In this document: positions 32,826 to 42,033 of the stretch, piece after piece
Layout: every line of letters starts with the position of its first letter
Position numbering within the stretch: position 1 is the stretch's first letter
From: Agromyces humatus
Lineage (GTDB): Bacteria; Actinomycetota; Actinomycetes; Actinomycetales; Microbacteriaceae
Assembly: GCF_021228295.1 (NCBI RefSeq)
Contig: NZ_JAJQPD010000004.1
Span: 1-64,000 of the forward strand
DNA length: 64,000 nucleotides
Reading direction: 5' to 3'
Program-made: the position numbers and the translations under genes
The notes under the pieces: generated by a model
Told to the model about the DNA's origin: nothing
Database searches by the model: none
The model's input: the letters and a program-made list of their open reading frames with translations, nothing else

Positions 32826-35800
32826 GTGGGAGCAGCACGGACGGCGTTCGCGCGTGCGAACGCCCGCCTGGGTGTGCTCGCCGGCATCGCCGCCGTCGTC
32901 ATGCTGCTCGCCGGACTCGGCGCCGGTGTCGTCGACGCACTGGCCGGCGCGGCGACGGAGGGCCTGCGAACGGGGCTCGCCGCGACGACCGGAACCGACG
33001 GGGCGGCCCGCTGGCAGATCCGGCTCGCCGACGACCCCGCCGCCCAGACCGAGGCGGCGGCCTCGGTGCTCGACCGCTCCCTCGTGCCGAACGGCGCCGT
33101 GTGGAGCCGCAGCGTCGAGTCCGCGCCGGTCGCCGCCGCGGTCGGCACGGCTGACGGCGAGCCGTTCGGCGCCGTGCTGCTCGCCGACCCGACCCTTGCC
33201 GAGCGCGCCGACCTCGTCGACGGAGCATGGGCCGACTCCCCCGAATCGGTCGCCGACGCCGACGCCGAAGGCGCGCGCGCGACGACGCTGCACGCCCGCG
33301 CCGCGGCCGACCTCGGGCTCGTCCCGGGCGACCTGGTCACGCTCGACGGCGACGGCGACGGCGACGGCGCTCGCCGACTCCTCGTCGTCGGCACGTGGCT
33401 GCCGTTCAACCCGAACGATCCGGCCTGGTTCGGCGAGCCGATCGTCGCGACGGGCGCGGTCGAGGGCGGCTCCGGGCCGTTCGTGGTCGCCGAAGCGGCG
33501 ATGGCGGATGTCCCGGCCGCGGTCGTCGTGCGCTGGACCGCCCTGCCCGACACCGCGAACCTGACGCCCGACCGTGCCGCGGCCCTGCGCGCGACCCTGC
33601 CGAACATCGAGCCCGCGCTGCGCGACCAGCCCGAGCTCGGCTCAAGCGGGCTCGGTGCGACCGGCGATCTCGGCGCCACGCTCACCCGCCTGCTCGCGGG
33701 CATCGACGCCGTGCGCGCGGTGGCGCCGCTGCCCGTGCTCGTGCTCGCGTTCGCGGGCATCGCCGCGCTCACCCGACTCGCGACGCTGCTCGGCGCCGCC
33801 CGGCGGTCCGAGACGACGCTGCTTCGCGCCCGAGGCGCCTCGGCCGGGCGCCTCGCCGGCGAGACCGCCCTCGAGGTGCTCGTGGTCGGCGTGCCCTCCG
33901 CGATCATCGGGGTGCTCGTCGCCGAGACGGTTCTGGCGCTCGCACGCCCCGGGGAGGCCCGCGACGCGGGCATCGCGTGGCTCGCGGCATCCGTCACCGT
34001 CGGCGCTGCGATCGTGATCGTCGCGGGCCGCGCCCTCATCGACGCACGGCGCCCGGTCGTGCGCGGATCGGGCGACGAGGTCGGGCGTGGGCCGCGCACG
34101 GCGGTCGCGGGGGGTGCGCTGCTGATCGCGGTCGCCGCGGCGATCGCGCTGTGGCAGTTCCGGCTCTACGGGTCGCCGCTGGTGATGGGCGCATCGGGCC
34201 GTGTCGACGTCGATCCGGTCGCGGTGCTCGCCCCCGTGCTGGTGCTGCTCGCCCTGTCGCTGCTCGCGCTCGGCCTGACCGGGGCGGTCGGTGCGGTGCT
34301 CGAACGCCTCGCGGCCGGACGTCCGGCCCTCGTGCCCGCGCTGCCGATGCGCCAACTCGCGCGCCGCGCCGCGCTCTATGCATCGGCGTCGTTCGTGACG
34401 ATGCTCGCGGTCGCCGGCCTCACGCTCACCGCCTCGTTCGCGGGCGCGTGGCACCAGATCGACCGCCAGGCCGCGGCGCTCACCGCCGGCGGTGACGTTC
34501 GGCTGGCGTTCGCGGGCCGCGACCTCGTGCGCGGCCCAGACCCGCTCGCGGTCGCCGACCCGTTCGCCGATGTCGACGGGGTCCACGCCGACGCCGTCAC
34601 CGCCGACGCACCCGTGTTCCGCGGCGAGATCCGTCTCGGCTCCGACCCCGCGACCCTCGTCGCTGCACCGGTCGGCGAGCTCGGACAGGTGGCGCCCGGC
34701 ACCGGAGCCGAGGCGGTCGGGGGCCCGCTCGCGGCGTCGGCCGAGGCGGCCGGCGTCGAACTGCCCGAGGGCGCCTCGACCCTCGCGGTCGACGTCACCC
34801 TGCAGGCTCCGGCCGGCACCGCCGGCCGGGTCGCGGTATCGACGTGGCTGCTCACCGCGGGCGGCGCCGCGACACGCCTTCCCGCGGGCGAGGTCGAGAT
34901 CGCGGCGGGCACGGGCCGGGTCGAGACCGAACTGCCGGATGCCGCAGGCGTGCGCCTCATCGGCCTGCAGGCGTCGCTCGTGGGCGCCCGGGGCGCCGAC
35001 GACGTGCGCGTCGGGTTCGACGGCTTCGCGGTCGACGGCGCCGCGGTCGACCGCGCCGCCGGGCTCGCCGTCGACGGCCCGGCCGTGGTCTCGTCGGCCG
35101 AGCCCGAGGCCCGCGCGAAGCTGACGAACGGTGGCAGCGATCCGCTGCCCGTCGTGCTCGCCGACGCGCTCGCCGCGCGCATCTCGGCAGAGGTCGGCGA
35201 CCGGTTCGCCTTCCGCGTGGTGACCGGTGGGGCCGAGCTCGACGCGATCGTCGCCGGCACGGTGCCGGTCGTGCCCACGGCGGGCACGAACGCCGTGTAC
35301 GCCGACCTCGGGGCATTGGGCCGCGCGGCCTTCGACGAGGGCGGGGGCGTGCCGGCGTTCGGAGAACGCTGGCTCGCGACATCCGACCCCGAGCGCGTGG
35401 CCACCGCGCTGGAAGCCGACCGGCGCACGGCGCTGACGGCCATGACGCGTGCCGACGTGTCGTCGGCGACCCTGATCGGTCCCGCCGTCACCGCGTTGTG
35501 GGTGGGATCCGCCGGTGCCCTCGCCCTTGCGCTGATCGCGATCGTCGCACTCGCGAGCGCACTCGGCTCGGCGCGGTTCGGCGAGGTCGTCGTGCTGCGC
35601 GCCCTCGGCGTCCCCGCGCGCACGCAGTCGCGGTCGAGAGCCGCCGAGCTCGCCGTCACGGTCGGCACCGCCATCGTCATCGGAGGCCTCATCGGCGTCG
35701 CGACCGCCCTCGTCACCGCGCGCGAACTCGCACATGCCGCGGTCGCCGGCGCACCCGACTCGGTGGTGGCGCCGTTCGAGATCGCGTGGGCGCCATGGGT

Positions 35801-35909
35801 CGCGGTGCTCGCCGCGTTCGTCGTGCTGGCCGCAGTCATCATCGCGGTCGCCGCGCGCTCGGTGCGACACCTCGCCGCGCACCCCGGCCTCAGGCAGGAG
35901 GAACGATGA
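32826..35909 (+). CDS. Large FtsX-like ABC transporter permease (first of pair)
   Basis: A 1027-residue membrane protein with the double FtsX/MacB-type layout: one N-terminal membrane segment (LGVLAGIAAVVMLLAGLGAGVV), a large external domain, a block of membrane segments near residues 300-520, a second external domain of about 340 residues, and a final three-segment FtsX block (about 880-1020). The frame stays open for 450 nt upstream, but GTG at 32826 is the start because GAGGAG lies seven nt before it and the membrane anchor follows directly. It overlaps the next permease gene by four bases. Export or extraction of a lipid, lipoprotein or antimicrobial peptide is the usual role of such systems; no substrate can be named. 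Confidence 0.85.
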   Translation: MGAARTAFARANARLGVLAGIAAVVMLLAGLGAGVVDALAGAATEGLRTGLAATTGTDGAARWQIRLADDPAAQTEAAASVLDRSLVPNGAVWSRSVESAPVAAAVGTADGEPFGAVLLADPTLAERADLVDGAWADSPESVADADAEGARATTLHARAAADLGLVPGDLVTLDGDGDGDGARRLLVVGTWLPFNPNDPAWFGEPIVATGAVEGGSGPFVVAEAAMADVPAAVVVRWTALPDTANLTPDRAAALRATLPNIEPALRDQPELGSSGLGATGDLGATLTRLLAGIDAVRAVAPLPVLVLAFAGIAALTRLATLLGAARRSETTLLRARGASAGRLAGETALEVLVVGVPSAIIGVLVAETVLALARPGEARDAGIAWLAASVTVGAAIVIVAGRALIDARRPVVRGSGDEVGRGPRTAVAGGALLIAVAAAIALWQFRLYGSPLVMGASGRVDVDPVAVLAPVLVLLALSLLALGLTGAVGAVLERLAAGRPALVPALPMRQLARRAALYASASFVTMLAVAGLTLTASFAGAWHQIDRQAAALTAGGDVRLAFAGRDLVRGPDPLAVADPFADVDGVHADAVTADAPVFRGEIRLGSDPATLVAAPVGELGQVAPGTGAEAVGGPLAASAEAAGVELPEGASTLAVDVTLQAPAGTAGRVAVSTWLLTAGGAATRLPAGEVEIAAGTGRVETELPDAAGVRLIGLQASLVGARGADDVRVGFDGFAVDGAAVDRAAGLAVDGPAVVSSAEPEARAKLTNGGSDPLPVVLADALAARISAEVGDRFAFRVVTGGAELDAIVAGTVPVVPTAGTNAVYADLGALGRAAFDEGGGVPAFGERWLATSDPERVATALEADRRTALTAMTRADVSSATLIGPAVTALWVGSAGALALALIAIVALASALGSARFGEVVVLRALGVPARTQSRSRAAELAVTVGTAIVIGGLIGVATALVTARELAHAAVAGAPDSVVAPFEIAWAPWVAVLAAFVVLAAVIIAVAARSVRHLAAHPGLRQEER

Positions 35910-38731
35910 GCGCGCGACACCACTCGCACCTCTCGTCGGCGGGCCTGCTGCGACGGCAGTTCCTCGCGGCTCCGGTCGCGTCGATCCTGCTCGCGCTCCT
36001 CGTCCTCGCCGGGGCACTGCTCGCGACCGCGGTGCCGCGCGCCGTCGCTGCGATGCACACCGCAGCACTCGGCGAGCGGCTCGACGAGTACCCGGCACGC
36101 GAACTCGACGTGCTCAATTCCACGCGCGCGCAGCCCGGGCTCGGCCCGTCGGCGAGCGGAACCACCCTCCCCGAGGGCGTCGACGCCGTCTGGGGCGGGC
36201 ACGAGGAGCGCCTCCACGACATCCGCGCCCGCATGCCCGAGCCGCTCGCCGCCGTCACCGGCGACCCGCTCACGGTGCTGTTCGCCGGGCCCGCGAATGC
36301 CCTGCCCGAAGGCGCGGCAGGCGGCTCGATCTCGTACCAGCTGTTCACGGGGTTCGACCCCCGACTGCGGGAGCACGTCAGGCTCACGAACGGCGACTGG
36401 CCCGCGGTGCTCGTCGGCGACGCCCCTTCCCCACCCCAGGTCGACGACGGATTCGCCGGCCCGCCGGCACCCGAGTCGACCGACGAGCCGATCGAGATCG
36501 TGTTCGCCGAGTCCGTCGCCGCCGAGATGGCGTGGGGGCTCGACGAGGTGCGCACGCTCCCCGTCGGCGCCGACAGCCAGCAGGTTCGACTCGTCGGCAC
36601 CTTCGCCGCGATCGACCCCGACGACGGGTTCTGGACCCACGTTCCTGTCGCGCTGCAGCCCTCTGTCGCGTTCTCGGCCGATGGGAGCCTGCGCATCACG
36701 GGGCTCGGCTTCGCCGACCCGAGTTCGTGGGCCGCGTACGTGCAGACCCAGCCGCAGTCGACGATGGACTCCTGGTTTCCGACACTGCCCGACCGCATCC
36801 GGGCCGACGAATCGGCCGACGTGCGTGCCGCGGTCGACGAGTTCACGAGCGAGGCCTATCCGCTCGGCACGGGCTTCGGCGACTTCGCCTTCTCACCGGT
36901 CGGCGAGGTGACCTTCTCGACCGGGCTCTCCGACGCGCTCGAGTCGGCGGCGCTCGCGGCCGGCGCCACCGATGCGGTGCTCGCGACCATCGCGTCGGGT
37001 CCGATCGGCGTCATGGTCGCCGTGCTCCTCCTGGGGGCGCGCGTGGTGTTCGAGCGACGGCGCACGGGACTCGAGCTCGCCGCGGCGCGCGGCGCGTCCG
37101 ACGGCGGGCTCCGGGGCGTCCTCGCGCTCGAGGGCCTCGTCATCGGCGTGCCGGCCGCCTTGGTCGGCGGCGTGCTCGGGACCCTCATCGTGCCCGCCGA
37201 CGCCGGCCGCGGCGGCTGGTTCATCGCCGCGGTGTTCGCGCTCGCACCCGCTGCGCTGCTCGTCGCGTCGGTACCCGCACTCAGCCCACTCCGACGCGCC
37301 CGCGCCGACGTGCGCGTGCGTGGCGGCGCCCGTCACCGATGGATCGCCGAGGCCGCCGTCGCGATCGTCGCGATCACGGCCGTGGCGCTGCTGCTGCGGC
37401 GCGGACTCGCGACGTCGGCCGGCGAGGTCGGCGTCGATCCGCTGCTCGCGGCCGTGCCGCTGCTGCTCGCGCTGCTCGTGTGCCTCATCGTGCTGCGGCT
37501 CTACCCGCTGCCGCTCGCAGCCCTCGTGCGCCGCAACAGCCGGCGGCGCGACCTCGTTCCCTTCCTCGGCTCGGCCAGGGCGCTGCGTGACCCGTCGGCG
37601 GGCATCGTGCCGGTGCTCACCGTCGTCGTCGGCGTCTCGGTCGCGGTGTTCTCTGCGGTGCTGCTCGGCACCGTGCAGACCGGCGTCGCCCGCGCCGCCG
37701 ACGCCCGGGTCGGCGCCGACGCCGCCGTCACCGGCACGCCGTTCACGCTCGAGCAGCAGGCCGCGTTCGCGGAGGTGGCCGGCGTCGACGCGATCGCGCC
37801 CGTGTACTCGACCGCGCCCAGCACCCTCGAGATCGACGGGCGGGTGCGCACGACGACGCTCATCGTGGTCGACGCCGACGAGATGCGGCAGGTGCAGGCG
37901 GGCCGCGCCGGAGCCACGCCGCTTCCCGAAGGGCTCGGCGATGACACCGGCGCGAACGACGCCGCGTCGCCCGTGCCCGTCGTGATCTCCCAGTCCGTCG
38001 CCGACTCGATCGAGGGCGCTGAGGCCGTCGAGCTCGAGGGCGAGGAGTTCGAGGCGCTCGCCGTCGTCGACGGCCGCACCGCCTACTCGCCACGCGCGAG
38101 CTGGGTGCTCATGGACCGCTCCGATGCCGACGGGTTCGCGGACTCGTTCGTGCCGCGCACCGTGCTCGTGAGGTTCGCCCCGGGTGCCGACACCGACGCG
38201 GTCACCGAGACCCTCGTCGAGATCGCCGGCCCTGAGGCGACCGTGACGACCCCGTCGATGCTGCTCGATGACCTGCGCGCGGTGTCGACGACGAGCGGTC
38301 TCGTGGTCGCGCTCATCGCCGCGATCGTGTTCCCGAGCCTGCTCACGGCCCTTGCGATCGTGCTCACGCTCGTCGTCGGGCGGCCCGCGCGCGACCGTCT
38401 GATGCCGCTGCTCGCGACCCTCGGGCTGCGCCGCCGAGGCGAGCGCGGGCTCGTCGCGTGGGAGATCGGGCCGGTCGTGGTCGTCGCCCTCGTGGCGGGC
38501 GCGCTGCTCGGCACCGTTCTGCCGTTCGTCGTGCTGCAGGGCGTCGACCTGCGCTCGTTCACCGGCGAAGACGCGCAACCCTCCGTCGTGTTCGACCCCG
38601 GACTCATCGTGGCGGTGCTCGCGGGCGCCGTGCTGGTCACTGCCGTCGCGGTGCTGCTCGCCTCCCGCATCGGCGGCGATGCGGGGGCGGGGCGCGTCTC
38701 GCGCGCGCTGCGCGCCGAAGAGGAAGGATGA
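35906..38731 (+). CDS. Large FtsX-like ABC transporter permease (second of pair)
   Basis: A 941-residue permease with the same architecture as its neighbour: an N-terminal membrane helix (ILLALLVLAGALLATAVPRAV), an external domain to about residue 350, a block of membrane helices containing VVFERRRTGLELAAARGAS, which is the conserved FtsX cytoplasmic turn, a second external domain, and a last block of three helices ending in a basic tail. The ATG lies in ATGA with the previous stop. Two different giant permeases with two ATPases encoded next imply a heteromeric transporter. An arginine-rich cytosolic segment (RARADVRVRGGARHRW) lies near residue 470. Confidence 0.85.
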   Translation: MSARHHSHLSSAGLLRRQFLAAPVASILLALLVLAGALLATAVPRAVAAMHTAALGERLDEYPARELDVLNSTRAQPGLGPSASGTTLPEGVDAVWGGHEERLHDIRARMPEPLAAVTGDPLTVLFAGPANALPEGAAGGSISYQLFTGFDPRLREHVRLTNGDWPAVLVGDAPSPPQVDDGFAGPPAPESTDEPIEIVFAESVAAEMAWGLDEVRTLPVGADSQQVRLVGTFAAIDPDDGFWTHVPVALQPSVAFSADGSLRITGLGFADPSSWAAYVQTQPQSTMDSWFPTLPDRIRADESADVRAAVDEFTSEAYPLGTGFGDFAFSPVGEVTFSTGLSDALESAALAAGATDAVLATIASGPIGVMVAVLLLGARVVFERRRTGLELAAARGASDGGLRGVLALEGLVIGVPAALVGGVLGTLIVPADAGRGGWFIAAVFALAPAALLVASVPALSPLRRARADVRVRGGARHRWIAEAAVAIVAITAVALLLRRGLATSAGEVGVDPLLAAVPLLLALLVCLIVLRLYPLPLAALVRRNSRRRDLVPFLGSARALRDPSAGIVPVLTVVVGVSVAVFSAVLLGTVQTGVARAADARVGADAAVTGTPFTLEQQAAFAEVAGVDAIAPVYSTAPSTLEIDGRVRTTTLIVVDADEMRQVQAGRAGATPLPEGLGDDTGANDAASPVPVVISQSVADSIEGAEAVELEGEEFEALAVVDGRTAYSPRASWVLMDRSDADGFADSFVPRTVLVRFAPGADTDAVTETLVEIAGPEATVTTPSMLLDDLRAVSTTSGLVVALIAAIVFPSLLTALAIVLTLVVGRPARDRLMPLLATLGLRRRGERGLVAWEIGPVVVVALVAGALLGTVLPFVVLQGVDLRSFTGEDAQPSVVFDPGLIVAVLAGAVLVTAVAVLLASRIGGDAGAGRVSRALRAEEEG

Positions 38732-38734
38732 ATC

Positions 38735-39775
38735 ATGGCCTCCGTGTCCGAACCGCACATCCTGTGCACCGATCTCGTGCGCATCTTCACCGCCGACGGC
38801 GTCGAGGTGCAGGCGCTGCAGGGCCTGAACCTGCGCGTCGACGCCGGCGAGATCGTCGCGGTGGTCGGTGCGTCGGGTTCGGGCAAGTCGACGCTGCTGA
38901 CCATCCTCTCGGGCCTCGACACCGCCACAGCCGGTGTCGCGCGGGTCGCGGGCCACGACCTGCTCACCATGGGCTCGCGCGAGCGGGTCGCCTACCGGCG
39001 ACGCACCGTCGGATTCGTGTGGCAGCAGACCTCGCGCAACCTGCTCCCCTACCTCACGGCCGCCGAGAACATCGCGCTCGCGATGAACGTCGCCGGCGGA
39101 CGCCGCGCCCAGGCGCGAGCGGCACGCATCGACGACCTGCTCGGCCTGCTCGAGGTCGGCGACACCCGCGACCGCCGCCCCGGCGAGCTGTCGGGCGGGC
39201 AGCAGCAGCGCGTCGCGATCGCCGTCGCGCTCGCGAACGAGCCCCTCGTGCTGCTCGCCGACGAACCCACCGGAGAGCTCGACGAGTCGACCTCGGCCGC
39301 CGTGCTCGAGGCCATGCGCAGCGTCAACCTCGAGCTCGGCGTGACGACCCTCATCGTCACGCACGACCCCGGGGTGTCGGGTCATGTGCGACGCACCGTG
39401 CAGATCCGCGACGGCCGCACCTCCACCGAGGTCCTGCGTTCGACCCGTGTCGACGAGCACGGTGAAGAGCAGCACATCGCCGAGGAGTTCGCCGTGCTCG
39501 ACCGCGTCGGCCGGCTTCAGTTGCCGCACGAGTTCGTGCAGGCGCTCGAGTTGCGCGATCGGGTTCGCCTCGCGCTCGAGCCCGACCACGTCGGCGTGTG
39601 GCCGGGTGACGAGGGCCGAGCGGATGTCCCTGACGCGACACCCCCGGTAGCCGGGGGCGCCGACACGCCGCGGCGGCGCGCGCGGCACGCAGCCGGGGCA
39701 TCCGGCATCGAATCGGCCGCAGCACCCGCGGCCGCGGCATCCGAGGCCGAACCCCGACCCGAGGAGGAACGATGA
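38735..39775 (+). CDS. ABC transporter ATP-binding protein with C-terminal extension (MacB/LolD type)
   Basis: A 346-residue ATPase. The catalytic domain is complete: Walker A GASGSGKST near residue 48, Q-loop VWQQTSRN, signature LSGGQQQR near 150, Walker B LLADEPTGELD near 171, switch histidine in VTHD near 208. The DEPTGELD form is typical of the LolD/MacB family that serves FtsX-type permeases. About 110 residues after the core form an extension ending in a low-complexity Arg, Ala and Glu-rich tail, longer than usual for the family. Three bases separate it from the permease gene, and its end overlaps the next ATPase gene by four bases. Confidence 0.93.
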   Translation: MASVSEPHILCTDLVRIFTADGVEVQALQGLNLRVDAGEIVAVVGASGSGKSTLLTILSGLDTATAGVARVAGHDLLTMGSRERVAYRRRTVGFVWQQTSRNLLPYLTAAENIALAMNVAGGRRAQARAARIDDLLGLLEVGDTRDRRPGELSGGQQQRVAIAVALANEPLVLLADEPTGELDESTSAAVLEAMRSVNLELGVTTLIVTHDPGVSGHVRRTVQIRDGRTSTEVLRSTRVDEHGEEQHIAEEFAVLDRVGRLQLPHEFVQALELRDRVRLALEPDHVGVWPGDEGRADVPDATPPVAGGADTPRRRARHAAGASGIESAAAPAAAASEAEPRPEEER

Positions 39776-40467
39776 CCGCGTTGCGCGCCGAATCCGTGAG
39801 CCGGGTGTTCGAGGGTCGCGGCGGCGCCGTGCGTGCCGTCGACGACGTGTCGCTCGAGGTGCGACCCGGCGAGCTGCTCGTCGTCACGGGCCGTTCGGGC
39901 GCCGGCAAGACGACGCTTCTGAACCTGCTCGGCGGGCTCGATCGGCCGACATCGGGCCGGGTCGTGTTCGGCGATGACGACCTGTCGGCGCTCGGTGAGG
40001 ACGCGCTCGCGACCGTGCGGCGCGACCGGCTCGGCTACGTGTTCCAGTCGTTCGGGCTCATCCCCGTGCTGTCGGCCGCCGAGAACGTCGAGGTGCCGCT
40101 GCGGCTCGCGCGCATGCAGCCGGCCGAGCGCGAGGCGCGGGTCGCCGAGTCGCTCGAGCTCGTCGGGCTCGCGGCGCACGCCGCGCAGCGCCCCTACGAG
40201 CTCTCGGGCGGCCAGCAGCAGCGCGTCGGCATCGCGCGCGCCCTGGCCGCCCGCCCTCAGGTGCTGCTCGCCGACGAACCGACCGGCCAGCTCGACAGCG
40301 GCACCGCCGCGACCGTGATGGACCTCATCGGCGAGCTCGTGCACCGCCGCGGGGTCTCGGCCGTCGTGACCACGCACGATGCGGCGCTCGTCAGTCGCGC
40401 CGATCGCGTGCTCGAGTTGCACGACGGTCGCGTGCGCGAACCTCGAGCCACGGAGCTCGCCGGCTGA
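39772..40467 (+). CDS. ABC transporter ATP-binding protein (LolD/MacB type)
   Basis: A 231-residue ATPase of ordinary length for the family: Walker A GRSGAGKTT near residue 42, signature LSGGQQQR near 143, Walker B LLADEPTGQLD near 164 and switch histidine in TTHD near 202. It begins in an ATGA overlap with the longer ATPase. The two ATPases differ along their whole length, so they probably form a heterodimer matching the two unlike permeases. The operon ends here; the next gene is convergent. Confidence 0.93.
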   Translation: MTALRAESVSRVFEGRGGAVRAVDDVSLEVRPGELLVVTGRSGAGKTTLLNLLGGLDRPTSGRVVFGDDDLSALGEDALATVRRDRLGYVFQSFGLIPVLSAAENVEVPLRLARMQPAEREARVAESLELVGLAAHAAQRPYELSGGQQQRVGIARALAARPQVLLADEPTGQLDSGTAATVMDLIGELVHRRGVSAVVTTHDAALVSRADRVLELHDGRVREPRATELAG

Positions 40468-40503
40468 GCCACGACGAGTAGCTCCCCTTCTTCGCGACCG
40501 GGT

Positions 40504-41870
40504 TCAGAATGGTGGGGTTTGGGTGTAGTTGTGGCCGGTGGGGCTGCGCCAAGTGGTGCCGTCGCGGGTCTTGATCGGGGTGAACGCGGTGGCGTGTTTC
40601 AACCGATGATCACCGCGACACAAGGGTGCGAGGTTCTCATCGTTGGTGAGGCCGCCGTCGTGCCAGTCGTGGACGTGGTCGAGGTCGGCGCTGATCGCGA
40701 GCCGGTCGCAGCCGGGCCGGCTGCATCGCCCGTGGATCAGGGCGAGCCAGAGCCGTTGCGCATTCGTGGGCCGGTACCGTGTGCGGTCGAGCGCGAGTGG
40801 GGCGGCCGTGATCGGGTCGACCGCGAGCCGCAGGAACGACGGTGCGTCGGCGAACAGTTGCCGGGCGGTCGCGAGATCGACAGGACCCACCCCGTCGAGG
40901 GTGGCAGGCGCAGTATCGACCCGGCCAGACTGAGCATCGGCACGGTCACGATGACCTCGGCGCGGGCCGCAGTCGGACCGCCGTCACCGGTCAGCCACCT
41001 GACCGCGGTATCGGCACGCACCTGGTCGAGGGTGCGGGGCTCGTCGGGCCCGGCCTGGATGCGTGCGGTCGCGTCGAGCCGCGCGTACAAGCGGGCTGCA
41101 TCGACCCGGGAGGTGTACAGGCTCACCCACGTCATACCGTCATCGACATGCTCGACCACCACTCGCCGGGCGGCGTACGCCCGGGTGTGCCGGGCCTCGA
41201 GCTGCTCCCGCTCGAGCCCGGCCCGGATCGTGCGGGCCTGTTGCCTGAACCTGGTCGTCGTGACCGTGCCGATCAGCGCTGAGAGCGCCCCGTCGAGCTC
41301 GGTCAGCCGCGGGTCACCGGCCTCGAACCCGGTCGCTGCGTCGACCGCGACCCGTGCGTCGACATACCCGGCGACCCCGTCGGCGAACCGGGCCCACACC
41401 CGCGGCAATCGCTGCTGAAGCACCGTCGCCTCGTGCGCCCGGTTACGGATCGTGCCCGCCGGGACCTGCAACCTCATCGAGAGCTCCGCGGCCGCGGCAC
41501 GCACCGCCAACTCGACCGCATCAGGGGCGGTAACAGCGTGCGGGCGAACATACACCGCTGGATTCCGGGCAGCGACCGCGAGCGCCCGCGCCACCGCATC
41601 AAGGTGCGCGGCCATCGCCCGATTCACCGCGCACTGCGCCTGCTCGGCCGCGTCCAACGCGGCACGCAGCTCGGCGAATGCGTCAACCGGACCCGACGCA
41701 CCCGAGAATTCGAACCACGCATCCGACTCGAACGGCGACACGTCCACGTCGGAGGGATCAAGCACCCGGTCACGAACAGCAGCGTCGGACCGATCGAATC
41801 CGATCGGCAGCTCGATACCCGCGAGCGGGTCGAGCAACCCCGCCCTCATTGCATCGAACGCATCTGCCAT
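40504..41870 (-). pseudogene. DUF222/HNH endonuclease gene with a frameshift
   Basis: The minus strand encodes a full DUF222 domain from ATG at 41870 (FAELRAALDAAEQAQCAVNRA through DQVRADTAVRWLTGD) and, in another frame, the C-terminal HNH nuclease with CSRPGCDRLAISADLDHVHDWHDGG and NLAPLCRGDHRLKH ending at 40504. The frames must switch near 40,900-40,935, where the expected APATLDGVGPVDLATA lies out of frame with the domain before it. One base gained or lost would restore a single protein of about 450 residues. This is a recent mutation or a sequencing error; the two halves are otherwise intact. Confidence 0.8.
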
Positions 41871-42033
41871 ACAACGATGATCTCAGCACCCACAGACATC
41901 GAACACAACCACGAATGCCCGCCTCGTCGGCCGGTCACGGCCGCGTGGTAGTCGAATCAGCACTGCACATCACCCGCGACTCACGAGGCAGGCACCATGC
42001 GGCGCCAGCGCACCTCAGCGGCCTCAGGCGTCG

